Source of the DNA: Apium graveolens
Lineage: Eukaryota; Streptophyta; Magnoliopsida; Apiales; Apiaceae
Assembly (NCBI RefSeq): GCF_009905375.1
Contig: NC_133653.1
Location: forward strand, 59,001,497-59,065,496
DNA length: 64,000 nt
Direction of reading: 5' to 3'
Below the pieces are notes generated by a model that saw only the letters and a program-made list of their open reading frames with translations, did not search any database and was not told the origin of the DNA. A program made the translations under genes and the position numbers. Numbering within the stretch: position 1 is the stretch's first letter; the number at the start of each line of letters is the position of its first letter. Below, piece by piece: positions 8,648-20,959 of this stretch.

Positions 8648-10156
8648 ATTAATATACCTTAGTTTTTAATCCATAATAGTTTCCATCCCCATGCTTTTCC
8701 TGTTCAGTAATCTCTTCATTCAACATATGTTGTGCATTGACTTCATCTTCCCCATCGAAATCACTATTAATGTTGAGGTTTTCAAATGCAAGGGCTTCAG
8801 CTTCATTTTCATCAAGGCATTCCAAGCCTGGACACTTGTTATCATCAAAAGTCACATTTATGCTTTCCATAATTTTCTTTTGATCTATCACATAGACCTT
8901 GTAGGAAGTTCTCTCCAATGAATATCCCAGAAAATTGCTTCAAAAACTTTTGAGTCAAATTTTCCCACATATTCAGAGTTGTCTTTCAAAATGTAACACT
9001 TGCTTCCAAACACATGAAGATGATTTACAATAGGCTTTCTATTAGACATGATTGAGTAAGGTGATATGCCATGAGCCTTGTTAATGAGATATATGTTTTG
9101 AGTGTAGCATGCAGTGTTAATAGCCTCTTCCTAGAAACTTGCTGGCAACTTGGCATCTTGCAGTATTTTTCTAGCAGCTTCAATTAATGTTCTGTTCTTT
9201 CTTTTAACTACTTCATTTTGTTGAGGTGTTCTTGCTGATGAGAATTCTTGAACAATCCCTTTATTTTTGCATAATTCACTCAATGTTGCATTCTTAAATT
9301 TTGTTCCATTATCACTTCTCAATCTCATCACACAATTTTGGTCTTCAGCCTATTTTTCTATCTTCTTTATGTGCTTAATTATGATGTGTGGAGTCTCATC
9401 CTTAGAATGCATGAACTCTACCCAAGTGTACCTTGAGAAATCATCCACCATCACAAGTGCATATTTATTTCTTAAAATAGATAAGACATTTACTGGTTCA
9501 AATAAGTCCATGTGAATAAGTTGCAATGGTGCGCTTATAGAATTCATAGTTTTTGACTTGTGACTTGATCTTTTCATTTTTCCTTTCTGACAAGCTTCAC
9601 AAACTTCAACTTGAGCAAACTCCAGTTTAGGCATGTCTCTTACTAACTCCTTTTTGACCAAGGTGTTAATTGCCTTGAAATTCAAGTGAGACAATTTCTT
9701 ATGCCATAGCTTGCTTTGTTCTTCTGATGCCTTGGTGTAGAAGTAACAAATTCCATCCTTATTTGTTGAGTCCAAATATACAACAAATAAGCTTTCTTTC
9801 CTTGCTCCTTTCAGAGCAACTTCACCAGCTTTCTTGCTGATAAAAGTGCATTCTTCTTTGTTGAATAAAACTTCAAAACCTTTGTCTGCAAATTGGCTAA
9901 CACTGAGAAGATTCACTTGAAGACCAGCAACCAGTGCTACATCATCAATGACTACATTTTCAGAAATTATCTTGCCATATCCCATTGTGAATCCTTTGTT
10001 GTTATCTCCAAAGGTCACCAAATGGCCCTCCTTCTCCTCAAACTGTGATAGTAGGGCCTTATCACCTGTCATATATCTGGAACACCCACTGTCAATGATC
10101 CATATGACCTTCTTCACTTTTCCCTGCACACAATGAGATTTAAGTGTGTTTAGCAA
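8648..10156 (-). pseudogene. Copia-B protease and integrase (broken)
   Basis: The frame at 10156-9350 has the protease motif IIDSGCSRYMTGD, then the GAG-pre-integrase segment (LWHKKLSHLNF, CEACQKGKMKRSS, a zinc-binding site) and the start of the integrase core (LIHMDLFEPV, VMVDDFSRYTWVEF). A stop at 9348-9350 and another at 9129-9131 break the core, which continues LRSDNGTKFKN and TPQQNEVVKRKNRT. The family normally has NGVVERKNRT: the catalytic Glu has become Lys, near 9210. The linker to RT (ESINVTFDD, KCPGLECLDENE) is cut off at 8648 by the Tat element. Integrase could not be active even without the stops. Confidence 0.85.
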
Positions 10157-10323
10157 CCCAAGCAGTGTTGGATACTTCCTTCTTGTTAACTGATTTAGCA
10201 GAAGTAAAATGAGTTATTTCAGATAAAATAGAATTCAATGATTGTTGTGCATTTTCTCTATCTGCTATAGACACCATTTTTTTCCTTGAGGTCTACTCTT
10301 AGCTTGTGACAACTTTTCATCAC

Positions 10324-12512
10324 TTACAAGTTGCAAAGGATATAGTCAAACTTATCATAGAATGAGTAGGGATCATTTGCATCTGTTTCATTATATTTGC
10401 ATGCTCCTTCAGCTGGCTTGCTAACCACCTTTTTACATAGGTGAGTTAGATGATTCACATAGCCATATTTTTCACACTTCTTTCTTGGAGCATCTGCAAC
10501 ATAAGCAAAATTATTGCTTTTGTTTATCCCAATTTTCCCATTTCTATTTTTCTTCTTCTTTCTTGCATCTTCAGTCTTGATTTCTTTTATAGGTGTCTTG
10601 GAACTTTGATTATCCATGAACTTCTCTTCAGTTTTGAAGGATTGAGTTGCTTCTGCATCTTTCTTTTCATTATCTTCATCAACAATTTCTTGCTTAATAA
10701 ATAACTTTTCTTCACTGAAGTTAACTTCACATGCCTTGAACATAGGTGAGTCAACCTTTTTTCAGGATGGTTGAAATATTTTCAGTTTCTGTTGTTTTCC
10801 CTTTGTTACCTATATTCTTCTTCTTGCTATTTAAGACATCATAGTCAAGACCAATAGCAATATTTGCACATGGCTTGTTTTTTTCATGGTACTGTCCAAT
10901 TAACGCAGATGCATTCTTGAAGGATTTCAATTTAACTTCATTCTTTTCCAGCTTCTCCCTTAGCACTGCTTCAATTTCACTTGCACACTTGAGGTTTTTC
11001 TTCATATATGCATTTTCTTGTCTTACAGTTTCAAGCTCTACCAACAACAATTCAATTTCTTGTTTCTCACTTTCAAGCTTCTCATTTATCTTTGTAAAAC
11101 CGCTAACTTCTTCATTAGCAGCAACCATACTTGTATGAATGTGAAACATTTATGTGCTCATCTTTTCTACAGTTTCCTTCTATTGACTCACATTTAAATC
11201 AATGGTAGTGAGAGTTGGTACCTGTGATTTAGATGAGGATGATTTTCCTTTCTCCAAGGCCATAAAAGCATAGTTTCCAACTTCCTCATCTTCATCATTA
11301 TCAGAATCATCCCAACTTTTTCCCTCTGCAATATAAGCTTTGCTTTGCTGTTTCTTCAGAAGAGCTTCATACTTTGCTTCCAGTTCAAGATAAGCTTTAT
11401 CTTTCTTTGCTTTCTTGGGTTTCCTGCATTCTGTAGCAAAATGGCCTAGTTCATCACAGTTGAAGCACCTTATCTTTGATCTGTCAGTAGATCCAGTTTT
11501 GTAACTATTTTTGTTATCAGATGTGTACTTTCCTTTTCCTTTCCAGCTATTGTCTTTGTTGAAAGACTGTCATTTACCCTTGAAGAATCTTGGCTTCTTT
11601 ACTCTAATGTTAGAGAACTTTCTTGCCAGATAGGCCATTGACTAATCAAGCTCATCAAGTTCATCCAAGGTGTAGAACTCATCTTCTTCCAGTTCCAGAA
11701 TGACTTGTTCTTGTGAATCATTTGTTCTTTTCTCACTTGTTGAGGCAGTTGGAGTCTGGGATCTTGGCTCATCATTAGAGGTCTAGCTTTCATTAACAAT
11801 TAGGGCACTTGAACCATCTACAACATGCCCTTGACCGGACTTTCCTTTGAATCATTTCTAGTTTATATATTTTCAAGATTCCATACAGGACTTCCAGTGT
11901 TATTCTGCTCAAGTCTCTTCTTTCCCTAATTGCTGAGATTTTCTGTTCCAAATGATCAGGGAGAGTAAGCAAGAACTTCAAGTTCACTTCTTCAGCTTCA
12001 TAGTATTTGTCATGGAGCTGCAAATCATTTATCAGCTTATTGAACCTTTCAAACACATCAGTTATACTTTCTTTTGGCTTGGCCATGAAGCCCTCATATT
12101 GTGAAATCAGTGTCCTTCTTTGATTAGATCTAACTTCCTCAGTTCCCTCACAGAGTATTTCAATCTTTTCCCAGATTTGTTTGGCAGTGTCACGGTTGAC
12201 AATATTGTTGTACATCACATTATCAAGTGACTCTATTAATATCAATTGCAAGCTACTATCTAGGGAAACTTTCTCCTTTTCAGGCTCAGTATACTCATAA
12301 GAGTCTTTTGGAGCATAATGAGCTGGAATGACCATATCACCATCTGTTGATTCTTCAACTCTAACCATAGGAGTGAAGGGCCCATTTTTGAGAATCTGAA
12401 TATAGAGTGGATTGGCCATCCTGATAAACAACAACATTTTCTTTTTCCAAAGAGTGTAGTTAGCTTTGTCAAAGGTAGGAATTTTGATGCTACTGATTTT
12501 CTGTGTATTCAT
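10324..12512 (-). pseudogene. Copia-B gag (frameshifted)
   Basis: It starts with ATG at 12512, 39 nt from the primer binding site (MNTQKISSIKIPTFDKANYT). The N-terminal domain (LWKKKMLLFIR, TAKQIWEKIEILCEGTEEV, ESITDVFERFNKLINDL) matches the capsid-like part of Sirevirus gag. A frame change near 11825 and stops near 11640 and 11575 break the chain. Later pieces are readable: a CCHC knuckle, CFNCDELGHFATEC (about 11450-11492), a coiled-coil segment (11149-10751, KLESEKQEIELLLVELETV), and a second, degenerate knuckle, CEKYGYVNHLTHLC, that has lost a Cys. The gag is long, as usual for this lineage. Confidence 0.82.
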
Positions 12513-12550
12513 TCTTCCAAGATCTTGAATCTGTTTACTTTCAGATTTTT

Positions 12551-12561
12551 CTCTGATACCA
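12551..12561 (-). other. Primer binding site of copia-B
   Basis: TGGTATCAGAG on the minus strand, two bases inside the LTR end. It is complementary to the 3' end of plant initiator tRNA-Met. It fixes the LTR boundary and the direction of the element. Confidence 0.9.
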
Positions 12562-12563
12562 CT

Positions 12564-13965
12564 TGTTAGGAAATGAATAACACACGGAGGGGGGGAGGGT
12601 GAATGTGTTTTACTATTTTTATGCTTTTCTTGAGCTTTTTATGGTTGAACAAAGTAAATTAAATTTTGTAGTGAAATGTGTTACTGCAGAAATTAAACAT
12701 GCAATAATCAAGAACACAGATCTTTCAAAACTCAATTTTATATAAAAATTAAGAATGTTTTCTATAAAATTCCTAGGCTCTTTGTTAATAAAAAGATTAG
12801 CTTCTTCTTGAGAGTGTTATAAAATTTTATATCTAAAATTGTTACAACTGACTAAAGGACCAGTGTTAACTTTATAATTCAGTTAACTGCTGGTTTACAC
12901 AGTATACAATAAGACATGTTATTAGCTTCAGTAAACAGTAACTTGTCATTTCCATTTTAGGAAAAATGTATCTTCTATTTCTGGCTTAGCATATCTTAGC
13001 ATCCTGTGTTTACTTTGATCTTCCTTTATCAGTTAATCTTCACCATTGATCTTGCACATCTTCAAGCTGCTTTTTGTAGACTTGTCGATCCAGCTGTTTG
13101 GATTGTTTGTTCATTGTGAATCTTGGATATTGAATTGGTCTGCAAATTTGTACTTTGAGATTTTACCTCGAGATCTTCATTTGGTCTATAGAGAACTTGA
13201 CATCTCGATAAGTATTTTGGCTTATCGAGATCTCTAGTACTCGATAGTTAATTTTACTTGTTGAGGTCTCTGAGTTATCTATAAGAGAATTTGGCTTGTC
13301 GAGATCTCTAGTCTTCATATCTTCATTTTGACTTATCGATATCTCTGAGTTCTTCAGTGGCTTATTGACTTATCGCTAACTCATAGTTCTCTAGTCAAAT
13401 TTGACTTGTCGATAACTCAGAGTTCTCTAGTGAATTTTGGCTTATTGATATCTCTGAGTTCTCTAGTGGAATTTGACTTATCGATAACTCAGAGTTCTCT
13501 AATGAATGTTGACTTGTCGATAACTCTGAGTTCTCTAGTGAAGAATTGACTTGTCGATATCTCCAATCTTCATGTCTTCAATTTGGCTTGTCGATATCTC
13601 TCTGTGAGTTCTCTATAAGCTTTTCTGACTTCTCGATAAGTCATTTAGAGTTCTCGAGTGACTTCTCTATAACACTAAATCTGTGACTTGTAGAGATCTT
13701 TGACTTAGAATATTTTTATCCAAATAGATTTATTCAACTCCAAGCTTCTTCATAATACTTCTGAGGCATGATCTTCTTGATCTTCTTCCAGATTGAATCC
13801 TTAGGCTTGATACTGTTTAAACAAAAAGACTCCAGTCTGCTCTTTTACATTTTTACAGACTTTAAATGTTACAAGTACAAATGTAAACTAAGATTACAAT
13901 ACAACTTACTTAGGGTTGTCAATTTGACTTAGTCTTGTTAAAGTACAGGCATGTCTTGCACAACA
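12564..13965 (-). repeat. Shared LTR of copia-B (about 1.4 kb)
   Basis: In plus-strand reading it begins TGTTAGGAAATG, next to the primer binding site. The other end is not certain. My best candidate is TTGCACAACA at 13965, which makes the element-sense LTR start TGTTGTGC, followed outside by a perfect hairpin. No clear polypurine tract confirms this. It contains the tandem array at 13180-13690. Confidence 0.6.
13180..13690. repeat. Tandem array of TTGACTTGTCGATAACTC-type units
   Basis: About a dozen imperfect copies of a 35-45 bp unit alternating GAGTTCTCTAGTGAA and GACTTGTCGATATCTC. Spacing varies and the copies are degenerate. It lies in the middle of the copia-B LTR and has no coding sense. 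Confidence 0.8.
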
Positions 13966-13992
13966 GTCCATGAACAGCTTGTGTTCATGGAC
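13966..13992. repeat. Perfect 11-bp inverted repeat next to the copia-B LTR end
   Basis: GTCCATGAACA, a 5-base loop GCTTG, then TGTTCATGGAC. The stem is perfect over 11 bp. It lies just outside the proposed LTR end. Confidence 0.8.
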
Positions 13993-14138
13993 CTTAACGA
14001 CCTCAGTTTGTGGGCCTTGTCTACAAGGGTCGTCTTGAGTCTGCTATGAGCTCGGACTAGACATGTATGTACTGGACTTCAGACAAGAAATCCAAATGTA
14101 ATTAATGTGTCATTTAATGTGTCTTTAGAATTTAATTT
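13993..14138. other. Spacer between the copia-B LTR and the extra ORF
   Basis: About 150 bp without an ORF or an obvious purine tract. A tract would be expected somewhere here if the LTR boundary at 13965 is right, so the boundary stays open. Confidence 0.45.
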
Positions 14139-15859
14139 CTATCCATATCGACTGTTGTTAGGCTTATCCATGAAAGGACAATCACTTATTAACGAATGAG
14201 GAATATTCGTTGAAGAAGTAGAAATAATGGAGATAAGAGTTGAAACTATTGTCAAATATGTGGAGATTGATTTTAAATTTAGGTGCACATATTCTTCAAC
14301 AGTTTGAGAAAGAATGGGCAACTGAGCCAACAAATCATTATTAAGATGATGCTCAGATGCTCTAGATTTGGCTCCTCCATGAATGAAAGAGATGGAGAAT
14401 CAGGAATTGATGTGTGTATCATATCCACATCCAGTAAGATAGTTGGAGAGTTTTATGTTATGTATGAGGTGTTTCGATAATGAGAGATTTTGGCCGTGGC
14501 TCCACATTTATTGGAGACACATCAATCTGAATTTGAGATGGTGCAGTAACTGAGTCTTAGACTTCAGTTGGCACTGAGTATGCACCATGTGACTCCCTAA
14601 AAGTTTTTAATTTCTTCTTTATAATGTAGGTTTGAGTTTGTCTTGTAGTGTCCGTACCCCTTTTGTTTTGTGCTCTTGGAGATGAGCTATTTTCAATAGT
14701 TACATCCTTTTGGGAGGATGCAACTAGCAATGTGCTGCTTTCCTTATTAATCACCACAACCTGTTGGGAGACTGTGGTGTGGCTAGGTTGGGATTCACTG
14801 ACCTCTCTCACCTTATCCTTAGGGCTTCTTTGATGTTCACCCTATCCCTCACCTTTTTCACCTCCCTTCATACTCCCCTAATGTGATTTGGTAGTTTTAA
14901 AACTAGTTTTTTTTAGAGGAACTAGAGTGGGGTTTCTTTGATTAAGATTTTGAAATTTTAGGTTTTATGGCTTGGGTAGGCATCTGTTTGGTCACTGTCA
15001 CAAATGCCATAGCCACAATTGAATGCAAAGAAACTGGAGGTTGGGAAAAATTAGTGACAGAAATAGTTACCTCACTTACCTGAGGTGCCTCCATGATTGG
15101 CAGATAGTTAAGAGGCACTTCACTGTGATGATTGTTCCTGTTCAAATCAGCAAGTACCCTCTTTTCTTGGACCCAACAATCAAGCTTATTTGTTAGGTTC
15201 TCAATCAAGAGGTCCTTGGAAACATGGTTTGTTGGCATCATAAGAAACCTAGCATAGTATATATTATTGGATCTCTTCTTAATATCTCCTAATTTATACC
15301 CTAATACTATCATGACAGAGTTACTAAAATTAAAGTGCTTGTCATTCAAAAGCATATATAGCATGTTAATCATGGAATAGGTAACTGCATCAAAGTTACC
15401 GAAAAATGCTTTTATAAAAGAATCACAGAGAAAGCTCCATTCTTTTCAAAGGCCCATTCTCCTAACCTCACATAACTTGGAAGGATTTAGAGAATAGCCC
15501 ATAGACATAGGCATGGTGCTCACATCCGTGTTTGTGAGTAGAACAATATTATTGTATTCAGGAAAATGAAAGCAAGCTTGTATTTAATCACAATTAATAT
15601 AGTAATCATTACCTTTGAGAGTGAAGGCAATGATTTTATATTTAGAGTTATACACAGCCGTAGTCCAAATCTGCTCCACAACTTCATAGTAAATTACTGG
15701 AGACTCTAGCATAACATAGCTTACTTTGCAGTTGCGAATGAAGTCCATCATCTTATGATAGTCCTCAAAAGCAGCAATGTTCTTGTCCACCAGTGCCACG
15801 AAGTTGTTCTTCTCATAAATAAATCCAGATTGAGACATAATCTTGACTACGGATGCCAT
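14139..15859 (-). pseudogene. Copia-B extra (env-like position) ORF, decayed
   Basis: It starts at ATG 15859 (MASVVKIMSQSGFIYEKNNF), behind a TATA box and a pyrimidine-rich leader. Readable fragments follow at 15584-15859, 14942-15373 (MINMLYMLLNDKHFNFSNSV, NNIYYARFLMM), 14557-14811 and 14139-14333 in changing frames. The gene lies between RNase H and the 3' LTR, where Sirevirus elements often carry an additional, so-called envelope-like ORF. The layout (a globular N-terminal part with YYARF, then a Ser/Thr-rich part) resembles the better preserved gene at 49712-53433. I cannot show any membrane fusion function and see no clear signal peptide. Confidence 0.65.
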
Positions 15860-15962
15860 TTTTGTGATTGAAAGTAGTTACAGAGAAAGAGGGTTTTTTT
15901 AAAGAAAAGAGAGTAAAAATTGCTTTGAGAAAGATAAAATTAAAATGAAAAATGAAAGGGGG

Positions 15963-15969
15963 TTTTATA
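15963..15969 (-). promoter_or_regulatory. TATA box before the copia-B extra ORF
   Basis: TATAAAA on the minus strand in context AAGTATAAAACCCCC, 104 nt upstream of the ATG at 15859. The intervening leader is rich in TTTCTC and CTCT tracts. Confidence 0.6.
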
Positions 15970-16444
15970 CTTTCTCAGAAATAAACAAGTAAAAAATAAA
16001 AATTACAATAAAGTACCTAATGAAAATTGCCAAAAATAGCCGTTTAAAAATAAGGTAGACTGTAGAAATTCCAAAATTTATCCATCGACACATATATATA
16101 TATATTGTAATTAAAGTCGACGGCTAGGGTTTGGAATTAACGGCTAAGATTGAATCAACTTAATGGATGCATGATGTACCTTTATCCGTCGAGAGATAAA
16201 GTACCCAGAAATATTTTAACTTTCGACGGATAATCCTTATCCGTTGAATGCTATGGATAATCCTTATGCATTGAATGCTGTCAAGTATTCACCTTTAACA
16301 AATCCTGATTTTAGTGTCAGGGTCTGACAGCTGGAAAATCTTGATTTTTAATGTCAGGATTCGATAACTTGCAAATCCTGATTTGTATCTTTGATGAAAT
16401 CAAGTTTATTTCTGGCTACATTATAGATTGCAAAGACATCATAC
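15970..16444 (-). other. Spacer between copia-B RNase H and its extra ORF
   Basis: About 475 bp without coding sense, containing a TA microsatellite (about 16090-16106) and GGATTATCCGTCGA-like motifs (about 16218-16275, minus strand). The placement upstream of a TATA box makes it a candidate internal promoter region. Confidence 0.5.
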
Positions 16445-17107
16445 TAACTTAGTAATAATTAAGCATACCTAACTCACTTACCAACCTAGTGAAAGTTGAC
16501 TCATGAAGTGGTTTGGTAAAGATGTTTATAAGTTGTTGCTTACTTGGAACAAAATGAAGTTCCACAGTACCATTCATGACATGTTCTCGAATGAAATGAT
16601 ACTTGATGTCAATGTGCTTTGTCCTTGAATGATGTACAGGATTTTCAGTAATGGCAATGGCACTTGTGTTATCACATAAAATTGGAATCTTGTCCATATG
16701 TAGACCATAATCCAATAACTGATTTTTCATCCATAGAATCTGTGCACAACAGCTACCAGCAGCAATATATTCAGCCTCAGCTATGGAAGTAGAACTGAGT
16801 TTTGTTTCTTACTGAACCAGGACACTAGCTTGTTTCCTAAAAACTGGAAGGTTTTTGTTGTACTTTTTGTGTCCATTCTATAACCTGCATAATCGGACTC
16901 TAGGTGCTTGCTTCAATCCATAGATTGCTTTCAAAAGATAGTAAACATATTATGGAAAGTTGGGATCATCAAAACCAGAAGGTTGACTGACATAGACTTC
17001 CTCCTCCAAGTCTCCATTTAGAAAGGCACTATTTACATCCATTTGATAGGATTTGAAATTGGCATGGGCTGCATAGGCTAGAAAAATTCTAATAGCTTCA
17101 AGTCATG
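16445..17107 (-). pseudogene. Copia-B RT fragment fused to RNase H by an internal deletion
   Basis: From 17107 leftward the frame encodes the middle of RT ([30 protein letters not shown]). It then jumps near 16905 straight into RNase H (SDYAGYRMDTKS in another frame), so the segment with the YVDD active site is deleted. RNase H continues with AEAEYIAAGSCCAQILWMKN, ILCDNTSAIAITENPVHHSR, TKHIDIKYHFIREHV and LHFVPSKQQLINIFTKPL, ending near 16449. The rest of RT lies beyond the element A insertion, outside the window. RNase H is the Sirevirus form. Confidence 0.85.
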
Positions 17108-20100
17108 TGTAACACCCCCAAATTCGGGGTCGGGGATCCGGGTTGTTACGAGTTCCATTTCCCTTAATAACACTTAATCTTAATAAACAACCAACTACTG
17201 CGTACTGTGACCCCACAATATACACACACACACACACCACAAGTTATAGTTTCAGAGATGAATACCAAAAATAATACAAGTCATTTTATTCCACAATTAT
17301 AAGTCATTACACTTTAAAAGGGTTTCAGAATAACTTTATATATTCTTTGCCATTATTACAGTTCATAATATACATAAGTCTCGTACATCAACAGTTGAAA
17401 ACCTAGCCTATTGGTAATTCCTACCCCGGCTACAGCGGTATCAAAGCCTACAGGAAACTGCGGAACGTTTCCTATCCGCTTGCGAATTGGGAGCTTGGTC
17501 CTGTTCATCTTGTCTATATGTTGTTGTGTGATGAAAGAAGAAAGCAAGGGTGAGCAATAAGCCCACTGAAATAATATGTATAATAATTAACAATATATGA
17601 GCATCTTCATAATACTCATGAAAATCTTGGTCAAGAAGAAATGAACCAAGTTTGATATCTTATCCCGACCAAGTCGTAAAATATTCAGTATATATGTATA
17701 TATACTTTTCAAAATCTTTGAAATCCTCTTCCATACATCATATACACAGAGTTCCAGTTTATAACTGTATAAAAATATCGTTGCAAGGTGATCTCATATA
17801 TCCAACCTTGTCTCAAAGTTTTTCTAAAATCTTTGTCATGCATAAGATAATCATTAAATAGATATAAGTTGAGAATATGAAGTTACAAAATACTCCAATA
17901 TACTTATATATTTTTCGAATACTACTTGAACTACCACTGTTCAAGGTATAATCAATTTTAAAAGTTCATCACATAGATGAGACTACAAGATAAGACTTGA
18001 ATAGATTCAATATTTGAAATATCATTCAAAAGAATTGAAGTTACGAGATACTTCATTAAGTTCCGATATATATATTCACCTATATATATATATATCTCAT
18101 ACTTTCCTTGAAAACCTCTGTCATGAAAAGTATAAACAGAGTTATAATACCCAATGAATTTGGAAAGAAGAAAAACTTTGGCATAAACCCGATATCTTAC
18201 TGATCAGGCAAAGACACCCATTAATTAACCTTTTATACTGTAGATGGATGAATTCCTCACCGGTCATCACACTGGCCGCATTAGGTCATCGAGCTAGACC
18301 ATTACCCTGCCACTTACGCGTGGATGGACTGTCACCCAGCCTCTTACACCTTCATAGACCGTACACTGGCCAGTCGCTTATGCCGACTCAATTAGATGGA
18401 CTTACTTCCCAAACGTTGGGCAAGTAATCAAAATTTTTTCTCAAAACAGCAACCTCGTTTCCAATATAAAATACACCATAGAGTCGGATCCCTCAGATTT
18501 TTGAGCGAGTATTCAAGTCCCCTTCGAAAGGTAGATCATAAATATGAAAACGAGTTTTGGGATCCGCTCTAGCCTTTAAAATCATTTTGAAGACTCGAAA
18601 ATATTTTTGAAAGCGTTTAAAATAAGGATGATTTGATAGAATAAATCAATTCCAAGAAAATCAAAGAATATCTGAATATTATGCTATAAATAATATTCAA
18701 ATAACGAATAGTTTTTATCAAAGCAAATGAAGTAAAAGTTTTGAAAATAACTTTCTGAAAATATTTAAGGTAAGAATAATTGACGATATCAATCATTTCT
18801 CGAATACTTGGCGAATAATGAAACATTATTCTTTAAGAAAATAAAGAATATTATTTAATTAAATAACGGAGTCAATAGCCTTCGAATGAATATTCAAACT
18901 ATTATTTACTTATAATTTAAAACTATCGAATAAACATTATTCGATTAATAGTTTTGAAAACTATATATATATATGTATATAATATACATATATAAGGGTA
19001 TACACAAATAGTGTCTATCTCTAGCATAGGTATTATGCAGCTTATAACAATTGAATCAACAATGAGATATCAAGATTACGAAACTTGCATGCATATATAT
19101 ATATATATATCAACATGCTCCAATATATCGCAAGACTTTGCTAATAATAATCATGCACTTATCACAAGATAATGTATATATATATAAATATACATCACAA
19201 CAACAGTTATACGGGTAGAAAACTTGCCTGAGTATTCCGGGGTAGGATTAAGCTTAGAGTGGGTCCGGTAACCTATGAACAACAACATAAGCCGGAATTA
19301 AACCACGGTTGCTTAAGAAACTAGACTTTATCCACTTAGACCCTACTGTTCGCTTATGCGCTTAACGATTTAAATAAGTCACTCGAGTACCCTCGGCTTC
19401 ACCATTTTTATAAAATTAACGATTAAACGTTTTAAGGCGACTCTTTCGCGAGTACTTTACCAACTGCCTAATCCACTTTACATAATTGTTTCGTGTTTTG
19501 ATTAATCATTTAAGGGTCTAAATTATGGTCTCAAAGTTACTCGAGGTTTCGGGGTTCGCTCGCGAAACGCCGTTACTTAAAATGGTCATTTCTCATCGCT
19601 CGTAACTTGGATTTAGGCGAATGACATATCAAAACGAAGCTCGTAACATGAACTATCTAAACATGGCAAAGGTCAGAAGCTTCCAGTGAGTTCACGGGTC
19701 CTAAAGTTAAGCACAGAAATAGTGAAGTAAAATTGGGCATTATGATTGCTAGAACTTAGCGATTTCCAATATTTTTACCACTCCAAATCAATCCCTTCCA
19801 ACTACAATCCATCCACAACTTCAAAATTCAAACCTAGGCTACTGATCTTAGCTAAAACAAGCTCAAGATCCTCAATCCAATTCAATATTATACCATCTCC
19901 ATAATCAACTAATCTACTTAACAATCAAAGATCAATTCAAACTTAATCATTCAAACAACTAATCATCCATCCAAACCATCCCAAAATTCAAGCAAACAAA
20001 CTTACTACTTAAAGGTCCAGAAGTTTTATACCTTTATTTTTAGGGGAAAGTTGCTAGGAAGCCTTAAAACCTTGATTAATCCTTATACAAGCTTGGATCT

Positions 20101-20959
20101 CTCAAACAATTAAGAGAACACAAAGTTAGGTTTTGAAGTTTCTAAAAGTCCGATTGAAATAATTGTAAAAATGAGGGTCTTACCATGCTTATTTGGATAA
20201 GACTTGTGAACAAGAGTTGTAGGCCATCTCAATACCTTTCTAAAGAGATATAGAACATAATATTTGAGTGAGTATTGAAGGGGATATGGCAGTTTGAAGT
20301 TGCTGGTATTGTTTTGGCCGAGAGCAATATTGAAGAAACGAGAAATGAAAATACTTCTTGTTTGTCTTTGATTAATTGTGTGGTGGATGTAAGCTTTTGT
20401 TAACTTTGTGTGGCCACAATTCAACCTAAGCAAAATATCTACTAATCTTGCTTACATCATCCTCCTTATGTCATCAATTTGCCATCTGTCTTTATCTTGT
20501 TGTTTGATGATGTCATAATCCCTTGGATTCTTATACAAGCTTGGGTCTTGGTCGCTTATTTGTTTTACGGTTCTCTTAACTCTCGTTCCGGTTAATAATT
20601 TGGGGGATCATATCCGGGATCTTATTACTTGGGATTCCCTAAACCTTTCTTAATATTTTATACTCCTTTAATGATCCTCTCTTATAATCCTTAAATTTTA
20701 ATCCTTTTAATCATGTTACCTTACACTTAATTTTTTCGGTATCTAGTGGATTTTCGGAAAAAAAATCAAAGTGTCCGGATTCGAATTCTAACGACTTTTA
20801 CATACACTCATTTACCTTATTGAATACTAATACGATCTCAGAATTTCCATAACAGTACTCCTATATAGTGTGGTCTGATAATTTTCCTTAATCAGCATAG
20901 TCAGCAAAAGTTACTATTCATCAGGGTTTCAAAAATTCCCGAAAATTGGGATTATTACG
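17108..20959 (-). repeat. Left (3') LTR of gypsy element A (3852 bp)
   Basis: It begins TGTAACACCCCC and ends ATTATTACG where the family has TTATTACA, so the terminal CA is mutated to CG. The pyrimidine tract TCTCCCCTCC (purine tract on the minus strand) follows. It contains TA microsatellites and no convincing ORF. Confidence 0.85.

Larger units (their letters stand above)
8648..17107 (-). mobile_element. Copia-B: two partial Sirevirus-like elements sharing one LTR
   Basis: Read on the minus strand from right to left, the order is RT fragment, RNase H, a spacer, an extra ORF, an LTR, a primer binding site, gag, protease and integrase. One LTR therefore serves as the 3' LTR of the right copy and the 5' LTR of the left copy. 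This is the layout left by unequal recombination between LTRs of neighbouring or tandem copies. The left end is cut by the Tat element at 8647/8648 and the right end by gypsy element A at 17107/17108 (possible duplication TCATG, 17103-17107). The Sirevirus assignment rests on gag and RNase H motifs and on the extra ORF after RNase H. Confidence 0.75.

Noticed and set aside
12551..12561. Matches to initiator tRNA-Met (also at 33280 and 44963)
   Set aside because: These are 11-12 bp primer binding sites, not tRNA genes.
13180..13690. Regularly spaced repeats that might suggest a CRISPR array
   Set aside because: Units are degenerate with no uniform repeat/spacer pattern, and the locus is inside a plant LTR.
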